Below, one piece after another: positions 36,429 to 46,055 of a DNA stretch of 64,000 nt (within the stretch, counting starts at the first letter, position 1; every line of letters begins with the position of its first letter). This DNA comes from Paracoccaceae bacterium. GTDB taxonomy: Bacteria; Pseudomonadota; Alphaproteobacteria; Rhodobacterales; Rhodobacteraceae. The DNA lies in assembly GCA_026989355.1 (NCBI GenBank), contig JALSJM010000017.1:62001-126000 (forward strand), read 5' to 3'. The position numbers and the translations under genes were made by a program. The notes below the pieces were generated by a model that was given only the letters and a program-made list of their open reading frames with translations, made no database searches and was not told where the DNA came from.

Positions 36429-37652
36429 ATGGCACATTCCCGCCGAATGAAAACGATCCGTGCGCTGATGCTTGGCACGGCGCTGGCCGCGCTCAGCGGC
36501 TGTGAAACCTTCGACATCGACCTGCGCCCCGGTGACATGGGCACCGCCGAAGCCGCGCGCAATGCCACTGCAGCGCGCCCCCCGGCCGATGATCGGGGGG
36601 TGATTTCCTATCCGCATTATCAGGTGGTCGTGGCCCGCCGCGGCGACACGGTGGAAGATGTGGCGCACCGTATCGGCCTGGATGCAACGGAACTGGCCCG
36701 CTACAACGGCATCGATCCTGGCGTGCCGCTGCGCGCCGGCGAAATCCTGGCCCTGCCGCGCCGCGTCAGCGAACCTTCGCCCGCCACCGGGGCAATCGCC
36801 ACCGGCCCGATCCGGGCCCCGGGCGAACGGATCGACATCACCACCCTGGCCGATCAGGCAATCGGCCAGACGGGGCGGGGCAATGCCCGCAGCAACAATG
36901 CACCCGCCGTGCGCCAGGGCATCGAGCCGATCCGCCACAAGGTCGGGCGTGGCGAAACTGCCTATTCGATTTCGCGGCTCTACAATGTCTCGGTGCGCGC
37001 GCTGGCCGAATGGAACGGCCTTGGCCCCGATCTGGCGGTGCGCGAGGGGCAGTATCTGCTGATTCCGGTCGCCAGGGATACCGATATGGCCGCCGCGCCG
37101 GCCACCGCACCGGCCGCAGCCAGACCGATCCCGCGCAAGCCACCTGAAAACCGGCCCGATGCCACACCGCCCGGCAAGGGCACCCCCACACCGCCGCCGC
37201 CAAGCGCCGCAAAACCGCTGCCGCGCGAAGATGCGGCGCCGCAGACCGCGGCAGCCGGGCCACCTTCGCCCGATCTGGGGGCCGAACGCACCGCCGCCTC
37301 CGACAATTCGCGTCTGGCCATGCCGGCGCAGGGCAAGATCATCCGCGCCTTCTCGAAGAAGAGCCAGGGAATCGACATCGCCGCCGCCCCCGGAACCCCG
37401 GTGCACGCCGCCGGAGAGGGAACCGTGGCCGCCATCACCAAGGATACCGACGGGGTGCCGATCGTGGTGATCCGCCACGCCGACAACCTGCTGACCGTCT
37501 ATGCCAATCTCGATGCGATCACCGTTCGCAAGGGCGACAGGGTGAAACGCGGACAGAAGATCGCCGCGGTGCGAAGGGGCAATCCCGCCTTCATGCATTT
37601 CGAGGTGCGCAAGGGGTTCGATGCCGTCGATCCGATGCCCTATCTGAAATAG
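36429..37652 (+). CDS. nlpD: NlpD-like lipoprotein with two LysM domains and a degenerate M23 domain
   Basis: A protein of about 407 residues. The lipobox is LSGC (Cys25), so it is a lipoprotein. LysM domains lie near 63-108 and 170-215, then a Pro/Ala linker, then an M23 (LytM) domain near 300-405. The zinc ligands look lost: QGIDIAAAPGTP lacks the first His, YANLD has Asn for His, and FMHFEV lacks the first His of HxH. It therefore probably activates an amidase, as NlpD does in Escherichia coli, rather than cutting peptidoglycan. Several ATGs are possible; I chose 36429 by spacing from GAGG. Confidence 0.88.
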   Translation: MAHSRRMKTIRALMLGTALAALSGCETFDIDLRPGDMGTAEAARNATAARPPADDRGVISYPHYQVVVARRGDTVEDVAHRIGLDATELARYNGIDPGVPLRAGEILALPRRVSEPSPATGAIATGPIRAPGERIDITTLADQAIGQTGRGNARSNNAPAVRQGIEPIRHKVGRGETAYSISRLYNVSVRALAEWNGLGPDLAVREGQYLLIPVARDTDMAAAPATAPAAARPIPRKPPENRPDATPPGKGTPTPPPPSAAKPLPREDAAPQTAAAGPPSPDLGAERTAASDNSRLAMPAQGKIIRAFSKKSQGIDIAAAPGTPVHAAGEGTVAAITKDTDGVPIVVIRHADNLLTVYANLDAITVRKGDRVKRGQKIAAVRRGNPAFMHFEVRKGFDAVDPMPYLK

Positions 37653-37744
37653 TTGCGCATCGGGCCTGCCCCGGGCTCGGGGCGGAGAGCGCAACAGGTT
37701 GCCGCCCCTGCCCCACCCCTGCCCCACCCCCGAGGCCCTTCGGC

Positions 37745-38614
37745 TCAGCGCGCCCCGATCCGAAGCCCGTGCCTTCCGGCAAGGTCGAGGAAGAACTGCC
37801 AGGCCACCCGCCCCGAACGGCTGCCGCGGGTGGCCTGCCATTCGATGGCCTCGGCGCGCAGCGCATCATCATCGATCACAATCCCGTAGGCCGCACAATA
37901 ACCGCGGATCATCGAAAGATATTCATCCTGGCTGCAGGGGTGAAAGCCCAGCCACAGCCCGAACCGGTCTGACAGCGAAACCTTTTCCTCCACAGCCTCC
38001 GAGGGGCTGATCGCTGTGGAGCGCTCGTTCTCGATCATGTCGCGCGGCATCAGGTGGCGGCGGTTCGAGGTGGCATAAAACACCACGTTTTCGGGCCGCC
38101 CCTCGATTCCACCGTCAAGCACCGCCTTCAGAGACTTGTAATGCGCATCGTCATGGCTGAAGGAAAGGTCGTCGCAGAACAGCAGGAAGCGATGCGCCGG
38201 GGCGGCACGCAGCATGGCCAGCAGACGCCCCACCGAAGGCAGGTCATCGCGCTGCAGCTCGACCAGCTTCAGCGTGCTGCCACGCGCCAGAACCGCGCCA
38301 TGCACCGCCTTGACAAGAGACGATTTCCCCATGCCCCGCGCGCCCCACAGCAGGGCATTGTTGGCCGGCAGCCCCCGGGCAAAGCGCAATGTGTTGTCAA
38401 GCAGGATGTCGCGCACCCGATCGATCCCCACCAGCAGGGAAAGGTCGATCCGGTTCACCCGCTCTACCGGTTGCAGCCGGTCGGGCGCCACATGCCACAG
38501 AAAGGCATCGGCAGCCGTGAAATCGGGGGGCGCGGCGGGCGGCGGAGCGATGCGCTCGAGCGCGGCGGCGATGCGGGCGAGCGTGGCTTCGTCCGCGCCC
38601 TTTTCCCGGCTCAT
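37745..38614 (-). CDS. DUF815 family ATPase
   Basis: A 289-residue AAA-type P-loop protein of the DUF815 family. Walker A is [15 protein letters not shown] and Walker B-like residues are in [12 protein letters not shown]; sensor residues lie in [14 protein letters not shown], with [13 protein letters not shown] further on. The role is unknown. Its ATG overlaps the tatC stop by four bases, so it is coupled to the Tat operon, a common arrangement in Rhodobacterales. A link to Tat function is not proved. Confidence 0.88.
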   Translation of the reverse strand: MSREKGADEATLARIAAALERIAPPPAAPPDFTAADAFLWHVAPDRLQPVERVNRIDLSLLVGIDRVRDILLDNTLRFARGLPANNALLWGARGMGKSSLVKAVHGAVLARGSTLKLVELQRDDLPSVGRLLAMLRAAPAHRFLLFCDDLSFSHDDAHYKSLKAVLDGGIEGRPENVVFYATSNRRHLMPRDMIENERSTAISPSEAVEEKVSLSDRFGLWLGFHPCSQDEYLSMIRGYCAAYGIVIDDDALRAEAIEWQATRGSRSGRVAWQFFLDLAGRHGLRIGAR

Positions 38615-39585
38615 GGGCTTTCCCCGCCCTGAGCCGGGCCTTTCGAGCCTGCCGCGCCGGCCGTTTCCTTCCTGCCGGCGGGATCGCCTTCGTCTTCGCC
38701 TTCGTCGTCGTCGTCGAAATCGTCATCGTCGAACCACAGCCCCTCGGCGCGCAGCCGCTCTTCCCGACGCTTCTCGACACCGCGCACAAGCCAGATCGAC
38801 ACCTCGTAAAGCCCGTAGACCACGGTGAACAGGATGATCTGGGTGATCACGTCGGGAGGCGTCACGATCGCTGCCAGCACCAGGATCGCCACCACCGCAT
38901 ATTTGCGCACATCCGCCAGCCCGCGCGCGGAAACCAGCCCGGCCTTGCCCATCAGGGTCAGCAGCACCGGCAGCTGGAAGCACAGGCCGAAGGCAATGAT
39001 GAACTTGGTGGTCAGCGCCAGATATTCGGCCACCGAGCCCTGGAAGGTGATCCCCACCTGCGCCAGTTCGTTGCCCCCCCCGTCGGCAACGGTGGCGGCA
39101 GCATCGCCCAGCCCTGTCTGCTGGAAGCCCAGAAAGAAATTGAAGGCCAGGGGGATCACCACATAAAAGGCAAAGGCCGCGCCCAGCATGAACATTACCG
39201 GCGAAGCGATCAGAAAGGGCAGGAAGGCGTTCTTTTCCTGCCGGTAAAGCCCCGGCGCCACGAACCGCCACAGCTGATAGGCGATATAGGGAAAGGCCAG
39301 CATGAAGCCCCCCAGAAGCGAAATGCGGATCGCCACGAAGAAGCCTTCCTGCAGCTTGATCAGGATCAGCCCGCAATCCTGCCCGCGCTCGGCAAGCGCA
39401 CCGCAGATCGGTTGGGTAAGATAGTTGAAGATCGGATTCCAGAAGGTGAAGGCGATCACCATGCCGACAATGAAAGCCAAGACCGACCTGATCAGCCGCG
39501 AACGCAGTTCGGCCAGATGCTCGATCAGCGGCGCGGCGGTATCGTCGATCTCGTCGGCTTCCGGTGTGTCGGTGTCAGTGCTCAT
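38611..39585 (-). CDS. tatC: Twin-arginine translocase subunit TatC
   Basis: A 324-residue, six-helix membrane protein that recognises twin-arginine signal peptides with TatB. Family features are HLAELRSRL near the N-terminus, [16 protein letters not shown], and the helices up to about residue 265. The C-terminal cytoplasmic tail is unusually acidic ([17 protein letters not shown]) and then Gly/Ala-rich, longer than the usual 250-260 residue protein. It follows tatB by about 30 bases and overlaps the DUF815 gene. Confidence 0.95.
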   Translation of the reverse strand: MSTDTDTPEADEIDDTAAPLIEHLAELRSRLIRSVLAFIVGMVIAFTFWNPIFNYLTQPICGALAERGQDCGLILIKLQEGFFVAIRISLLGGFMLAFPYIAYQLWRFVAPGLYRQEKNAFLPFLIASPVMFMLGAAFAFYVVIPLAFNFFLGFQQTGLGDAAATVADGGGNELAQVGITFQGSVAEYLALTTKFIIAFGLCFQLPVLLTLMGKAGLVSARGLADVRKYAVVAILVLAAIVTPPDVITQIILFTVVYGLYEVSIWLVRGVEKRREERLRAEGLWFDDDDFDDDDEGEDEGDPAGRKETAGAAGSKGPAQGGESP

Positions 39586-39619
39586 CTGGTTTCATCCGGT
39601 TTCGCGGGGCGCGCACGGA

Positions 39620-40213
39620 TCATGCGCCCGTTTTTCCTGCGGCAGGTTTCTTCGCGGCGGCCTTCTTCCCTGCGGCTTTCTTCGCAGCGGCCTTCTTCGC
39701 GATCGGCTTCCCTGCGGCTTCAGCCCCGGTTGCGGCTGCCGCCTTCCTGCCGCTGCCTGCCTTTCCGGCAGCCTTCTTTCCTGCGGCGCCTCCCGCCTTG
39801 TCCGGCCCTGCGGCTTCGCCGGCCTTGCGTGCAGCAGCGCTTTTCGCGGTGGCGGATCGGATCTTCTCGGCCACCTCGGCACGCTCGGGGGTGAGTTCCT
39901 CGGCCTTCGGGGCCTTCTTGCCGCTTACCGAAGCCGCGGGGTCCCACTCCTCGAACCTGGTTGCCGCATCCTTCAGCTTGTCAAGCCCCATGGCCCTTGC
40001 CGATGTCGCCTTCTTCAGATCGGCGGCCACCTCGTCCACGCCGGTTTCCTTCGCCGCCTCGTTCATGGCGGTCTGGAACTCGCGCGCCATCGCCTTGGCC
40101 CGCGCCACGAAACGGCCGAGCGTGTGAAACATGCCCGGCAGATCCCTGGGGCCGATCACGATCAGCGCCACGATGCCGATCAGCAGAAGCTCGGTCCAGC
40201 CGATGTCAAACAT
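39620..40213 (-). CDS. tatB: Twin-arginine translocase subunit TatB
   Basis: A 197-residue protein with one N-terminal helix (MFDIGWTELLLIGIVALIVI), the GPRDLP hinge, and an amphipathic helix (VARAKAMAREFQTAMNEAAK). This is the receptor partner of TatC. From about residue 115 the tail is a Lys/Ala-rich low-complexity run (AKKAAGKKAAAKKP-like) resembling histone H1 tails. That tail is opposite in charge to the TatC tail. It is the middle gene of tatA-tatB-tatC. Confidence 0.93.
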   Translation of the reverse strand: MFDIGWTELLLIGIVALIVIGPRDLPGMFHTLGRFVARAKAMAREFQTAMNEAAKETGVDEVAADLKKATSARAMGLDKLKDAATRFEEWDPAASVSGKKAPKAEELTPERAEVAEKIRSATAKSAAARKAGEAAGPDKAGGAAGKKAAGKAGSGRKAAAATGAEAAGKPIAKKAAAKKAAGKKAAAKKPAAGKTGA

Positions 40214-40272
40214 GCGCGTTCACCCGTGATTGCCCCGGGGCAGACCGGCAGCAACCGCCACCGTCCGCACGT

Positions 40273-40491
40273 TCAGGCCTCGTCCTTGGTCTTTTCGCTC
40301 TCGGGCGTCACGTCGCGTGCGGTGGCGGCGTTGTCCTCAAGCTCTTTCTTGCCTTCGGCGATCCCCTTCTTGAACGACGAGATGCCCTTGCCCACCTCGC
40401 CCATGAGCGAAGAGATCTTGCCGCGGCCGAAAAGCACCAGCACCACGACCGCGATCAGAAGAAGCCCCGGAAGGCCAATGTTGTTCAGCAT
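40273..40491 (-). CDS. tatA: Twin-arginine translocase subunit TatA
   Basis: A 72-residue protein: one N-terminal helix ([19 protein letters not shown]), the hinge [21 protein letters not shown], and an acidic tail. TatA polymerises to form the protein-conducting assembly. Start ATG 40489-40491 has GGGAG about eight bases upstream; 16 earlier in-frame codons are dropped. It is the first gene of the Tat operon, which runs leftwards. Confidence 0.93.
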   Translation of the reverse strand: MLNNIGLPGLLLIAVVVLVLFGRGKISSLMGEVGKGISSFKKGIAEGKKELEDNAATARDVTPESEKTKDEA

Positions 40492-40640
40492 GATCTTTCT
40501 CCCTAGCCGGGCGGCATCGGCACCGCCCTTCGAAATCACCCCCTGTATTTATGGGGTTCACGCGGCGGATCAAAGCCCCAAATGCAGCCGCACGCGGGCA
40601 TTTTGCCACGTTTTCGGGGGCGCCGCGCCATCAGGGCGTC

Positions 40641-40662
40641 AACTGACAGGATAATGTCAGTT
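40641..40662. promoter_or_regulatory. Dyad operator of the WYL regulator
   Basis: AACTGACA (40641-40648) and TGTCAGTT (40655-40662) form a perfect 8-bp inverted repeat with a 6-base spacer (GGATAA). A further half site (CTGAC...TGACAG) follows about 20 bases later. It lies between divergent tatA and the WYL-type gene, about 70 bases before the latter. I recall TGACA/TGTCA dyads for YafY-type regulators, so autoregulation is likely. Confidence 0.65.
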
Positions 40663-40728
40663 TTCCCCTGACTTCCTGACAGAATCATGCGAATAAATCG
40701 CACGGACCGCCCTGCAGAAGATTCGCCC

Positions 40729-41430
40729 ATGCGCCGCACCGACCGCCTTTACGAACTGATCCGCATCCTGCGCGACGGGCGCCTGCACCGGGCACGCGAC
40801 CTGGCCGATCGCCTTGGCGTTTCGCTGCGCACCATCTATCGCGACATGGAAACCCTTGCCGCCTCGGGGGTGCCGGTCGAGGGCGAGCGCGGCGTGGGCT
40901 ATGTGGTGACGGCGGCGATCACCCTGCCGCCGCTGAACCTGACCCTGCTCGAACTGGAGGCCCTGCAACTGGGCATGCAGGTGATAAGCGAAGCCGGCGA
41001 CGAAGATCTGGCCGCCGCCGCGAAAGACCTTTCGGCCAGGATCGATGCGGTGCTTCCCGAAGACAGCCGCGCCACCTCCGCAGGCTGGGGATTTGCCACC
41101 TATCCCTTTGCCGATGCCGCCCGGGGCTTTCGCTTCATGCCGATGATCCGCAAGGCGATCCGGGCCCATCAGAAGATGCGCATCGCCACCAACGACACCG
41201 CAGGCGAACACCCCGGGGGCGAAGCGGCCGGCCTCCGGGAAACCGCCCCCCGGGTGATCCGTCCGCTCAGGCTTGATTACTGGGGGCGGGTGTGGAGTCT
41301 GGCCTGCTGGTGCGAAACCGCCCGCACATTCCGCGAAATCAGGCTCGACAGGATCAGCCGGGCCGACCTTCTGCCCGAACTGTTCGTCGAGGAGCCGGGC
41401 AAATCGCTTGCCGACTATCTTTCCCGATGA
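40729..41430 (+). CDS. YafY-type HTH/WYL domain transcriptional regulator
   Basis: A 233-residue regulator. The N-terminal HTH_11 domain reads RRTDRLYELIRILRDGRLHR and VSLRTIYRDMETLAASGVP. The C-terminal part is a WYL-type ligand domain (PLRLDYWGRVWSLACWCE, FREIRLDRI). WYL domains often sense nucleic acids or small ligands; the signal here is unknown. The start is ATG 40729 (MRRTDRLYEL); a 14-codon extension is open upstream. The dyad upstream suggests it controls itself and perhaps tatA. Confidence 0.9.
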   Translation: MRRTDRLYELIRILRDGRLHRARDLADRLGVSLRTIYRDMETLAASGVPVEGERGVGYVVTAAITLPPLNLTLLELEALQLGMQVISEAGDEDLAAAAKDLSARIDAVLPEDSRATSAGWGFATYPFADAARGFRFMPMIRKAIRAHQKMRIATNDTAGEHPGGEAAGLRETAPRVIRPLRLDYWGRVWSLACWCETARTFREIRLDRISRADLLPELFVEEPGKSLADYLSR

Positions 41431-41586
41431 ATTCCCGCAGGGTTCCCTGCCGGACAGCGGCCCCGGACAGTCCGCCCGGCCGCCAGTGCGCCGGCCCCGC
41501 CAATGGGTGTTGAACCGTGCGCGGGGCCTCCTTATAGACAGGCGGGACGATCCAGCTGTCGTTTCAGGATACCGAGGGGGTTCTTC

Positions 41587-42327
41587 ATGGCCGGCCATTC
41601 CAAATGGGCAAACATCCAGCACCGCAAGGGGCGCCAGGACGCCGCGCGCTCCAAGCTGTTCTCGAAACTCGCCAAGGAAATCACCGTAGCAGCCAAGCTC
41701 GGCGATCCCGACCCCGACAAGAACCCGCGCCTGCGCCTTGCGGTGAAGGAGGCGCGCAAGCAGTCCGTGCCCAAGGACGTGATCGAGCGCGCCATCAGGA
41801 AGGCCAGCGGCGGCGATGCCGACAATTACGAGGAAATCCGCTATGAAGGCTACGGCCCGGGCGGGGTGGCGGTGATCGTCGAGGCAATGACCGACAACCG
41901 CAACCGCACCGCCTCGACCGTGCGTTCCACCTTCACCAAGCACGGCGGCAACCTGGCCGAAACCGGCGCCGTTTCCTTCATGTTCGAACGCAAGGGCGAG
42001 ATCACCTACAAGGCCGATGTGGCCGATGCCGATACGGTGATGGAAGCGGCGATCGAGGCGGGCGCCGAGGATGTGGATTCTTCCGCAGACGGCCACATCA
42101 TCATCTGCGCCGATACCGATCTGAACGAAGTTTCGAGCGCCCTTGAAGCCGCCCTTGGCGAAAGCGAAAGCACCCGGCTGATCTGGCAGCCGCAGACGAC
42201 AACCGAGCTTGACCTTGAAGGCATGCAGAAGCTGATGCGGCTGATCAACGCCCTCGAGGATGATGACGACATCCAGCGCGTCACCACCAATTTCGAAGCC
42301 TCCGACGAGGTGCTCGAACAGCTCTGA
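41587..42327 (+). CDS. yebC: YebC/PmpR (TACO1) family protein
   Basis: A 246-residue protein of the YebC/TACO1 family. The signature [19 protein letters not shown] opens the protein, and [23 protein letters not shown] follows. Long described as a transcription regulator; recent work on the family points to a ribosome role at proline-rich stretches. In many alphaproteobacteria it lies near ruvC, but no ruv gene is here. GAGGGGG stands six bases before ATG 41587. Confidence 0.95.
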   Translation: MAGHSKWANIQHRKGRQDAARSKLFSKLAKEITVAAKLGDPDPDKNPRLRLAVKEARKQSVPKDVIERAIRKASGGDADNYEEIRYEGYGPGGVAVIVEAMTDNRNRTASTVRSTFTKHGGNLAETGAVSFMFERKGEITYKADVADADTVMEAAIEAGAEDVDSSADGHIIICADTDLNEVSSALEAALGESESTRLIWQPQTTTELDLEGMQKLMRLINALEDDDDIQRVTTNFEASDEVLEQL

Positions 42328-42470
42328 GCGCGCCTGGCGCCCCCGGGCGATGCCGAACGCCCCCCGCACAGACCGGGCACTGATTCTGGCGGCGGCAGGT
42401 TGCTGCGAAACCGCCGGCACCTGCCGGGCAGGGCTTGCCTTTGCCCCGCGCATGGCCCTAACTGCTCCGC

Positions 42471-43394
42471 ATGCGCATTCCCTTCCCGGCAACTTCCCCT
42501 TCCCGCGCCCCTGCTGCCCCGAACCCCGCCCGGGGCATTTTCTGGATGGTGCTGACCGGCTTCTGCTTCGTGGCCGTGACCGCCATCGTGAAACATCTGG
42601 GCGGGGCGCTGCCGGCCGCCGAAAGCGCCTTTCTGCGCTATGTTCTCGGCCTTGCCTTCCTGCTGCCGCTCCTGCCGGCGATCCTGCGCGCCCGCCCTGG
42701 CGGGCCGATCCTGACACTGGCCGCCATCCGCGGACTGGCGCATGGGCTGGGGGTGATCCTGTGGTTCTTTGCCATGGCCCGCATTCCGATGGCCGAGGTA
42801 ACGGCAATGAACTATCTGGTGCCGGTCTATGTAGCGGTCGGCGCGGCGCTGTTCCTGGGCGAACGTTTCGCCCTGCGCCGCACCCTGGCCATTGCCGCGG
42901 CCCTTGTCGGCACGCTGCTGATCCTGCGCCCGGGCTTTCGCGAAATCGCGCCGGGGCATCTGGCGATGCTGGGCACGGCGGGGCTGTTCGCCCTGTCCTA
43001 TCTGCTGGCCAAGCGCCTGTCGGGGCTGGTCAGCCCGGTTGCCGTGGTGGGGCTGCTGTCGCTCACCGTTCCGATCGCACTTGCCCCCTTCGCCCTTGTC
43101 CACTGGGTGCCCCCCACCACCGCGCAACTGGCCTGGCTGTTTCTGGTTGCCGCCTTTGCCACCACCGGCCACTATACCATGACGCTTGCCTTCCGCGCGG
43201 CCCCCATCACCGTTACCCAGCCCGCCACCTTCCTGCAACTGGTCTGGGCCACGGCGGTCGGGGCGCTGTTCTTTTCCGAGCCGGTCGATGGCTGGGTAAT
43301 CGCCGGGGGCGGGCTGATCATCGCCGCCGTGAGTTTCATCGCGTGGCGCGAAACCCGCCTGAAACGCGCCCCAGCCCCGCCGACTGCCCCCTGA
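42471..43394 (+). CDS. DMT superfamily (EamA) transporter
   Basis: A 307-residue inner-membrane protein with ten predicted helices in two EamA repeats (about residues 25-155 and 165-290). The Pro/Ala-rich N-terminus precedes the first helix (GIFWMVLTGFCFVAV). Family stretches include AMNYLVPVYVAVGAALFLGERF and TQPATFLQLVWATAVGALFFSEP. Such proteins export amino acids or metabolites; the substrate is unknown. It follows yebC and is probably a separate unit. Confidence 0.9.
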   Translation: MRIPFPATSPSRAPAAPNPARGIFWMVLTGFCFVAVTAIVKHLGGALPAAESAFLRYVLGLAFLLPLLPAILRARPGGPILTLAAIRGLAHGLGVILWFFAMARIPMAEVTAMNYLVPVYVAVGAALFLGERFALRRTLAIAAALVGTLLILRPGFREIAPGHLAMLGTAGLFALSYLLAKRLSGLVSPVAVVGLLSLTVPIALAPFALVHWVPPTTAQLAWLFLVAAFATTGHYTMTLAFRAAPITVTQPATFLQLVWATAVGALFFSEPVDGWVIAGGGLIIAAVSFIAWRETRLKRAPAPPTAP

Positions 43395-43407
43395 CCGCCG
43401 CGAACCG

Positions 43408-43419
43408 CCCCCCCCCCCC
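43408..43419. repeat. Homopolymer of 12 C
   Basis: A run of 12 cytosines lies about 110 bases before the SLC13 gene, in the gap after the DMT gene. Such tracts are slippage-prone. It could change spacing in the leader or be an assembly weak point. Confidence 0.7.
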
Positions 43420-43531
43420 GCATCCTGCTGCCGGCCGCACTGCCCGGGGCGCGCGGGGCGCGGGGCGCTGCCTTTCCATGCGGCACGAACACGGGGTGAC
43501 GGATATCCCCGGAACCGCTAGAAAGCCCCTC

Positions 43532-45310
43532 ATGACACAAGATCAGATCATCCTGTTTTCGCTGTTCGGCGCAGTTTTCGCCCTGCTGCTGTGGGGGCGC
43601 TTTCGCTATGACCTGGTGGCCTTCACGGCGCTTATGGTGGCGGTGGTGCTGGGCGTGATCCCGGCCAAGCACGCGTTTGACGGCTTCGGCCACCCGGCCA
43701 CCATCATCGTGGCGCTGGTGCTGGTCGTTTCGGCCGGGCTTGTGCGCTCGGGGGCGGTGCACCTCATCACCCGCACGCTGGTTGACAGCTCGCGCAGCCT
43801 TGGCGCCCATATCGCCCTGATGGGCGGGGTCGGCGCGGTGCTGAGCGCCTTCATGAACAATGTCGCCGCGCTGGCACTGCTGATGCCGGTCGATATCCAG
43901 ACGGCGCGCAAGGCCGGCCGCCTCCCGCGCCTTTCGCTGATGGCGCTGAGCTTTGCCACCATCCTGGGCGGCATGGTCACGCTGATCGGCACGCCCCCCA
44001 ACATCATCATCGCCAGCATCCGCGAAGAAACCCTCGGCACCCCCTTCCGCATGTTCGATTTCGCCCCCGTGGGCGGCATCGCCGCCATTGCCGGGCTTCT
44101 GTTCGTGGCCACCATCGGCTGGCGGCTGGTCCCCCGGCGCGAAGACGCCGCCGGCAGTGACCCGATGGCCGAGATCGCGCAATACATCGCCGAATTGACC
44201 GTCCCCGGTGAATCGAAAGTGATCGGCCGGCGTCTTGGCGATCTGGAAGACACCGCGGAAAAGGCCGATGTGGCAATCCTCGGGTTGATCCGCAACGGCA
44301 AGCGGCGCTACGGCACCCAGCGCAACACCCGCCTCAGGACAGGCGATACGATCGTGCTCGAAGCCACCCCCGATGCGCTTGACGAATTCCGCACCGCGCT
44401 CAACCTCGATTTCGCCGACGGCAAGCGTCAGGAAGCGCTCAGGGCCGCAGGCGAAGGGCTGGCGCTGGTCGAAGCGGTGGTGATGGAAGATTCCCGGCTC
44501 AACGGGAAATCCGCCCAGGCGGTAGGGCTGGGCTGGCGCAAGCGCACGGTGCTGATGGGCGTATCGCGTCAGGGCCGGCGCATCACCCGCCAGCTGCGCA
44601 AGACAAGGCTGCGCCCGGGCGACATCCTGCTGCTGCTGATCCCGAAAGATCAGGTGAACGACGTGATCGACTGGCTCGGCGTGCTGCCCCTTGCCGATCG
44701 CGGGCTGGCGGTGACCGTGAACGAAAAGGTCTGGATCGCGATCGGCGCCTTCGCCGCCGCGGTCGCCGCAGCCAGCTTCGGACTGATCTACATGCCGGTA
44801 GCGCTCGGTCTGGTGGTCGTGGGCTATGTGCTGACGAAGATCCTGCCGCTCTCCGAACTTTACACCCATATCGAATGGCCGGTGGTGGTGCTGCTGGGAT
44901 CGATGATCCCGCTTGGTGCCGCGCTCGAAACTTCGGGCGGCACCGAACTGATCGCCGGTTTCCTGCTCGCGCTTGCCGGAAACCTGCCGCCCTGGGCGAT
45001 CCTCACCGTGCTGATGATCGTCACCATGACACTGTCCGACGTGCTCAACAACACCGCCACCACCATTGTTGCCGCACCGGTGGGAATCGAAATGGCCCGC
45101 ACCCTCGGCGTCAGCCCCGATCCCTTCCTGATGGCGGTGGCGGTGGCCGCTTCCTGCGCCTTTCTCACCCCGATCGGACACAAGAACAACACCCTGATCA
45201 TGGGGCCGGGCGGCTACAGCTTTTCCGATTACTGGCGCATGGGGCTGCCGCTCGAAATCCTGGTGGTGGCGGTGAGCATTCCGGCAATCCTGGTGTTCTG
45301 GCCGCTCTGA
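43532..45310 (+). CDS. SLC13/DASS family permease with two TrkA-C domains
   Basis: A 592-residue membrane protein. N-terminal helices hold SAFMNNVAALALLMP and GTPPNIIIAS, and C-terminal helices hold SDVLNNTATTIVAAP and LTPIGHKNNTLIMGPGGY, the two sodium/anion-binding SNT-like loops of the SLC13 family. Two soluble TrkA-C (RCK_C) domains sit between them (about residues 210-395; LRTGDTIVLEATPDAL and LRPGDILLLLIPKDQ). Substrates of this subtype are dicarboxylates, sulfate or related anions; not resolved. The ribosome site is weak. A strong terminator follows. Confidence 0.92.
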   Translation: MTQDQIILFSLFGAVFALLLWGRFRYDLVAFTALMVAVVLGVIPAKHAFDGFGHPATIIVALVLVVSAGLVRSGAVHLITRTLVDSSRSLGAHIALMGGVGAVLSAFMNNVAALALLMPVDIQTARKAGRLPRLSLMALSFATILGGMVTLIGTPPNIIIASIREETLGTPFRMFDFAPVGGIAAIAGLLFVATIGWRLVPRREDAAGSDPMAEIAQYIAELTVPGESKVIGRRLGDLEDTAEKADVAILGLIRNGKRRYGTQRNTRLRTGDTIVLEATPDALDEFRTALNLDFADGKRQEALRAAGEGLALVEAVVMEDSRLNGKSAQAVGLGWRKRTVLMGVSRQGRRITRQLRKTRLRPGDILLLLIPKDQVNDVIDWLGVLPLADRGLAVTVNEKVWIAIGAFAAAVAAASFGLIYMPVALGLVVVGYVLTKILPLSELYTHIEWPVVVLLGSMIPLGAALETSGGTELIAGFLLALAGNLPPWAILTVLMIVTMTLSDVLNNTATTIVAAPVGIEMARTLGVSPDPFLMAVAVAASCAFLTPIGHKNNTLIMGPGGYSFSDYWRMGLPLEILVVAVSIPAILVFWPL

Positions 45311-45368
45311 AAGCCGGTGCCGGGGTGCCCTGCCCCATCACCGGTCCTGCAAATATCCCCTCGCAGGC

Positions 45369-45407
45369 AAGACGGGCACAAGCGCCGCTTGTGCCCGTCT
45401 TCGTTTT
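45369..45407 (+). terminator. Rho-independent terminator of the SLC13 gene
   Basis: A perfect 15-bp stem (AAGACGGGCACAAGC at 45369-45383, GCTTGTGCCCGTCTT at 45387-45401) with a three-base loop, then CGTTTTC. It sits between convergent SLC13 and bioY. Confidence 0.85.
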
Positions 45408-45437
45408 CAAAGGCGAATTCCGGAACCGGCGCCCCCC

Positions 45438-46055
45438 TCAGCCGCGGGCACGGCCCACCAGCTTCCACAGGCCGGGAAACAGCAGCGCCGCCAGCGCCAG
45501 CTTCATCGCATCGCCGATCAGATAGGGCGTCAGACCCCATTGAAGCGTCTGCTCCCAGCCGCTGGTGAACTGATGCAGCCACAACAGCCCCGGCACATAG
45601 ATCAGCGCATTGCCGATCACCATTGCCAGCGCCATCTTCACCACCGAACGATCCCAGCCGCGCCGCGCCGCCATGCCGAGAAACCCCGTGGCCAGCACGA
45701 AGCCCAGGATATAGCCGCCGGTGCCGCCCAGCATGTAGGCCAGGCCGTTCGTTTCGGCCGAGGAGCCCGCGAACACGTCAAATCCGAGCGCCCCGATCAC
45801 CAGATAGGCAAGGATCGTCACCAGCCCGAGCCGTGCCCCATAGGCAGCGCCGATCGACAGCACGGCAAAGGTCTGCAGGGTGATCGGCACCGGGCTTGGC
45901 CACATCGGAAAGGCCACCTTGGCCGAAACCGCCAGCACCGCCACCCCGAGAACAGCCAGTGCAGCCTGTTTCAGCCGCAGGGCCGCGCCTTCGCGCGCGC
46001 CGAATATCTCGCTCAGCACAGGGCGGGTTGCAGAGGTGCGGATTGCCGTTGTCAT
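45438..46055 (-). CDS. bioY: Biotin transporter BioY
   Basis: A 205-residue, six-helix S component of the ECF biotin importer. The BioY signature GGTGGYILGFVLATGFLG and the preceding VPITLQTFAVL are clear. The bioM and bioN energising subunits are not adjacent; solitary bioY is common and may work alone or use a shared ECF module. AAGGAGA stands about seven bases before ATG 46053-46055. I looked for a BioR-type TTATCTATAA box upstream and did not see one. Confidence 0.95.
   Translation of the reverse strand: MTTAIRTSATRPVLSEIFGAREGAALRLKQAALAVLGVAVLAVSAKVAFPMWPSPVPITLQTFAVLSIGAAYGARLGLVTILAYLVIGALGFDVFAGSSAETNGLAYMLGGTGGYILGFVLATGFLGMAARRGWDRSVVKMALAMVIGNALIYVPGLLWLHQFTSGWEQTLQWGLTPYLIGDAMKLALAALLFPGLWKLVGRARG

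Noticed and set aside
40657-42807. A 716-codon minus-strand frame across the WYL gene and yebC
   Set aside because: It is antisense to two recognisable genes and has no ribosome site or motif.
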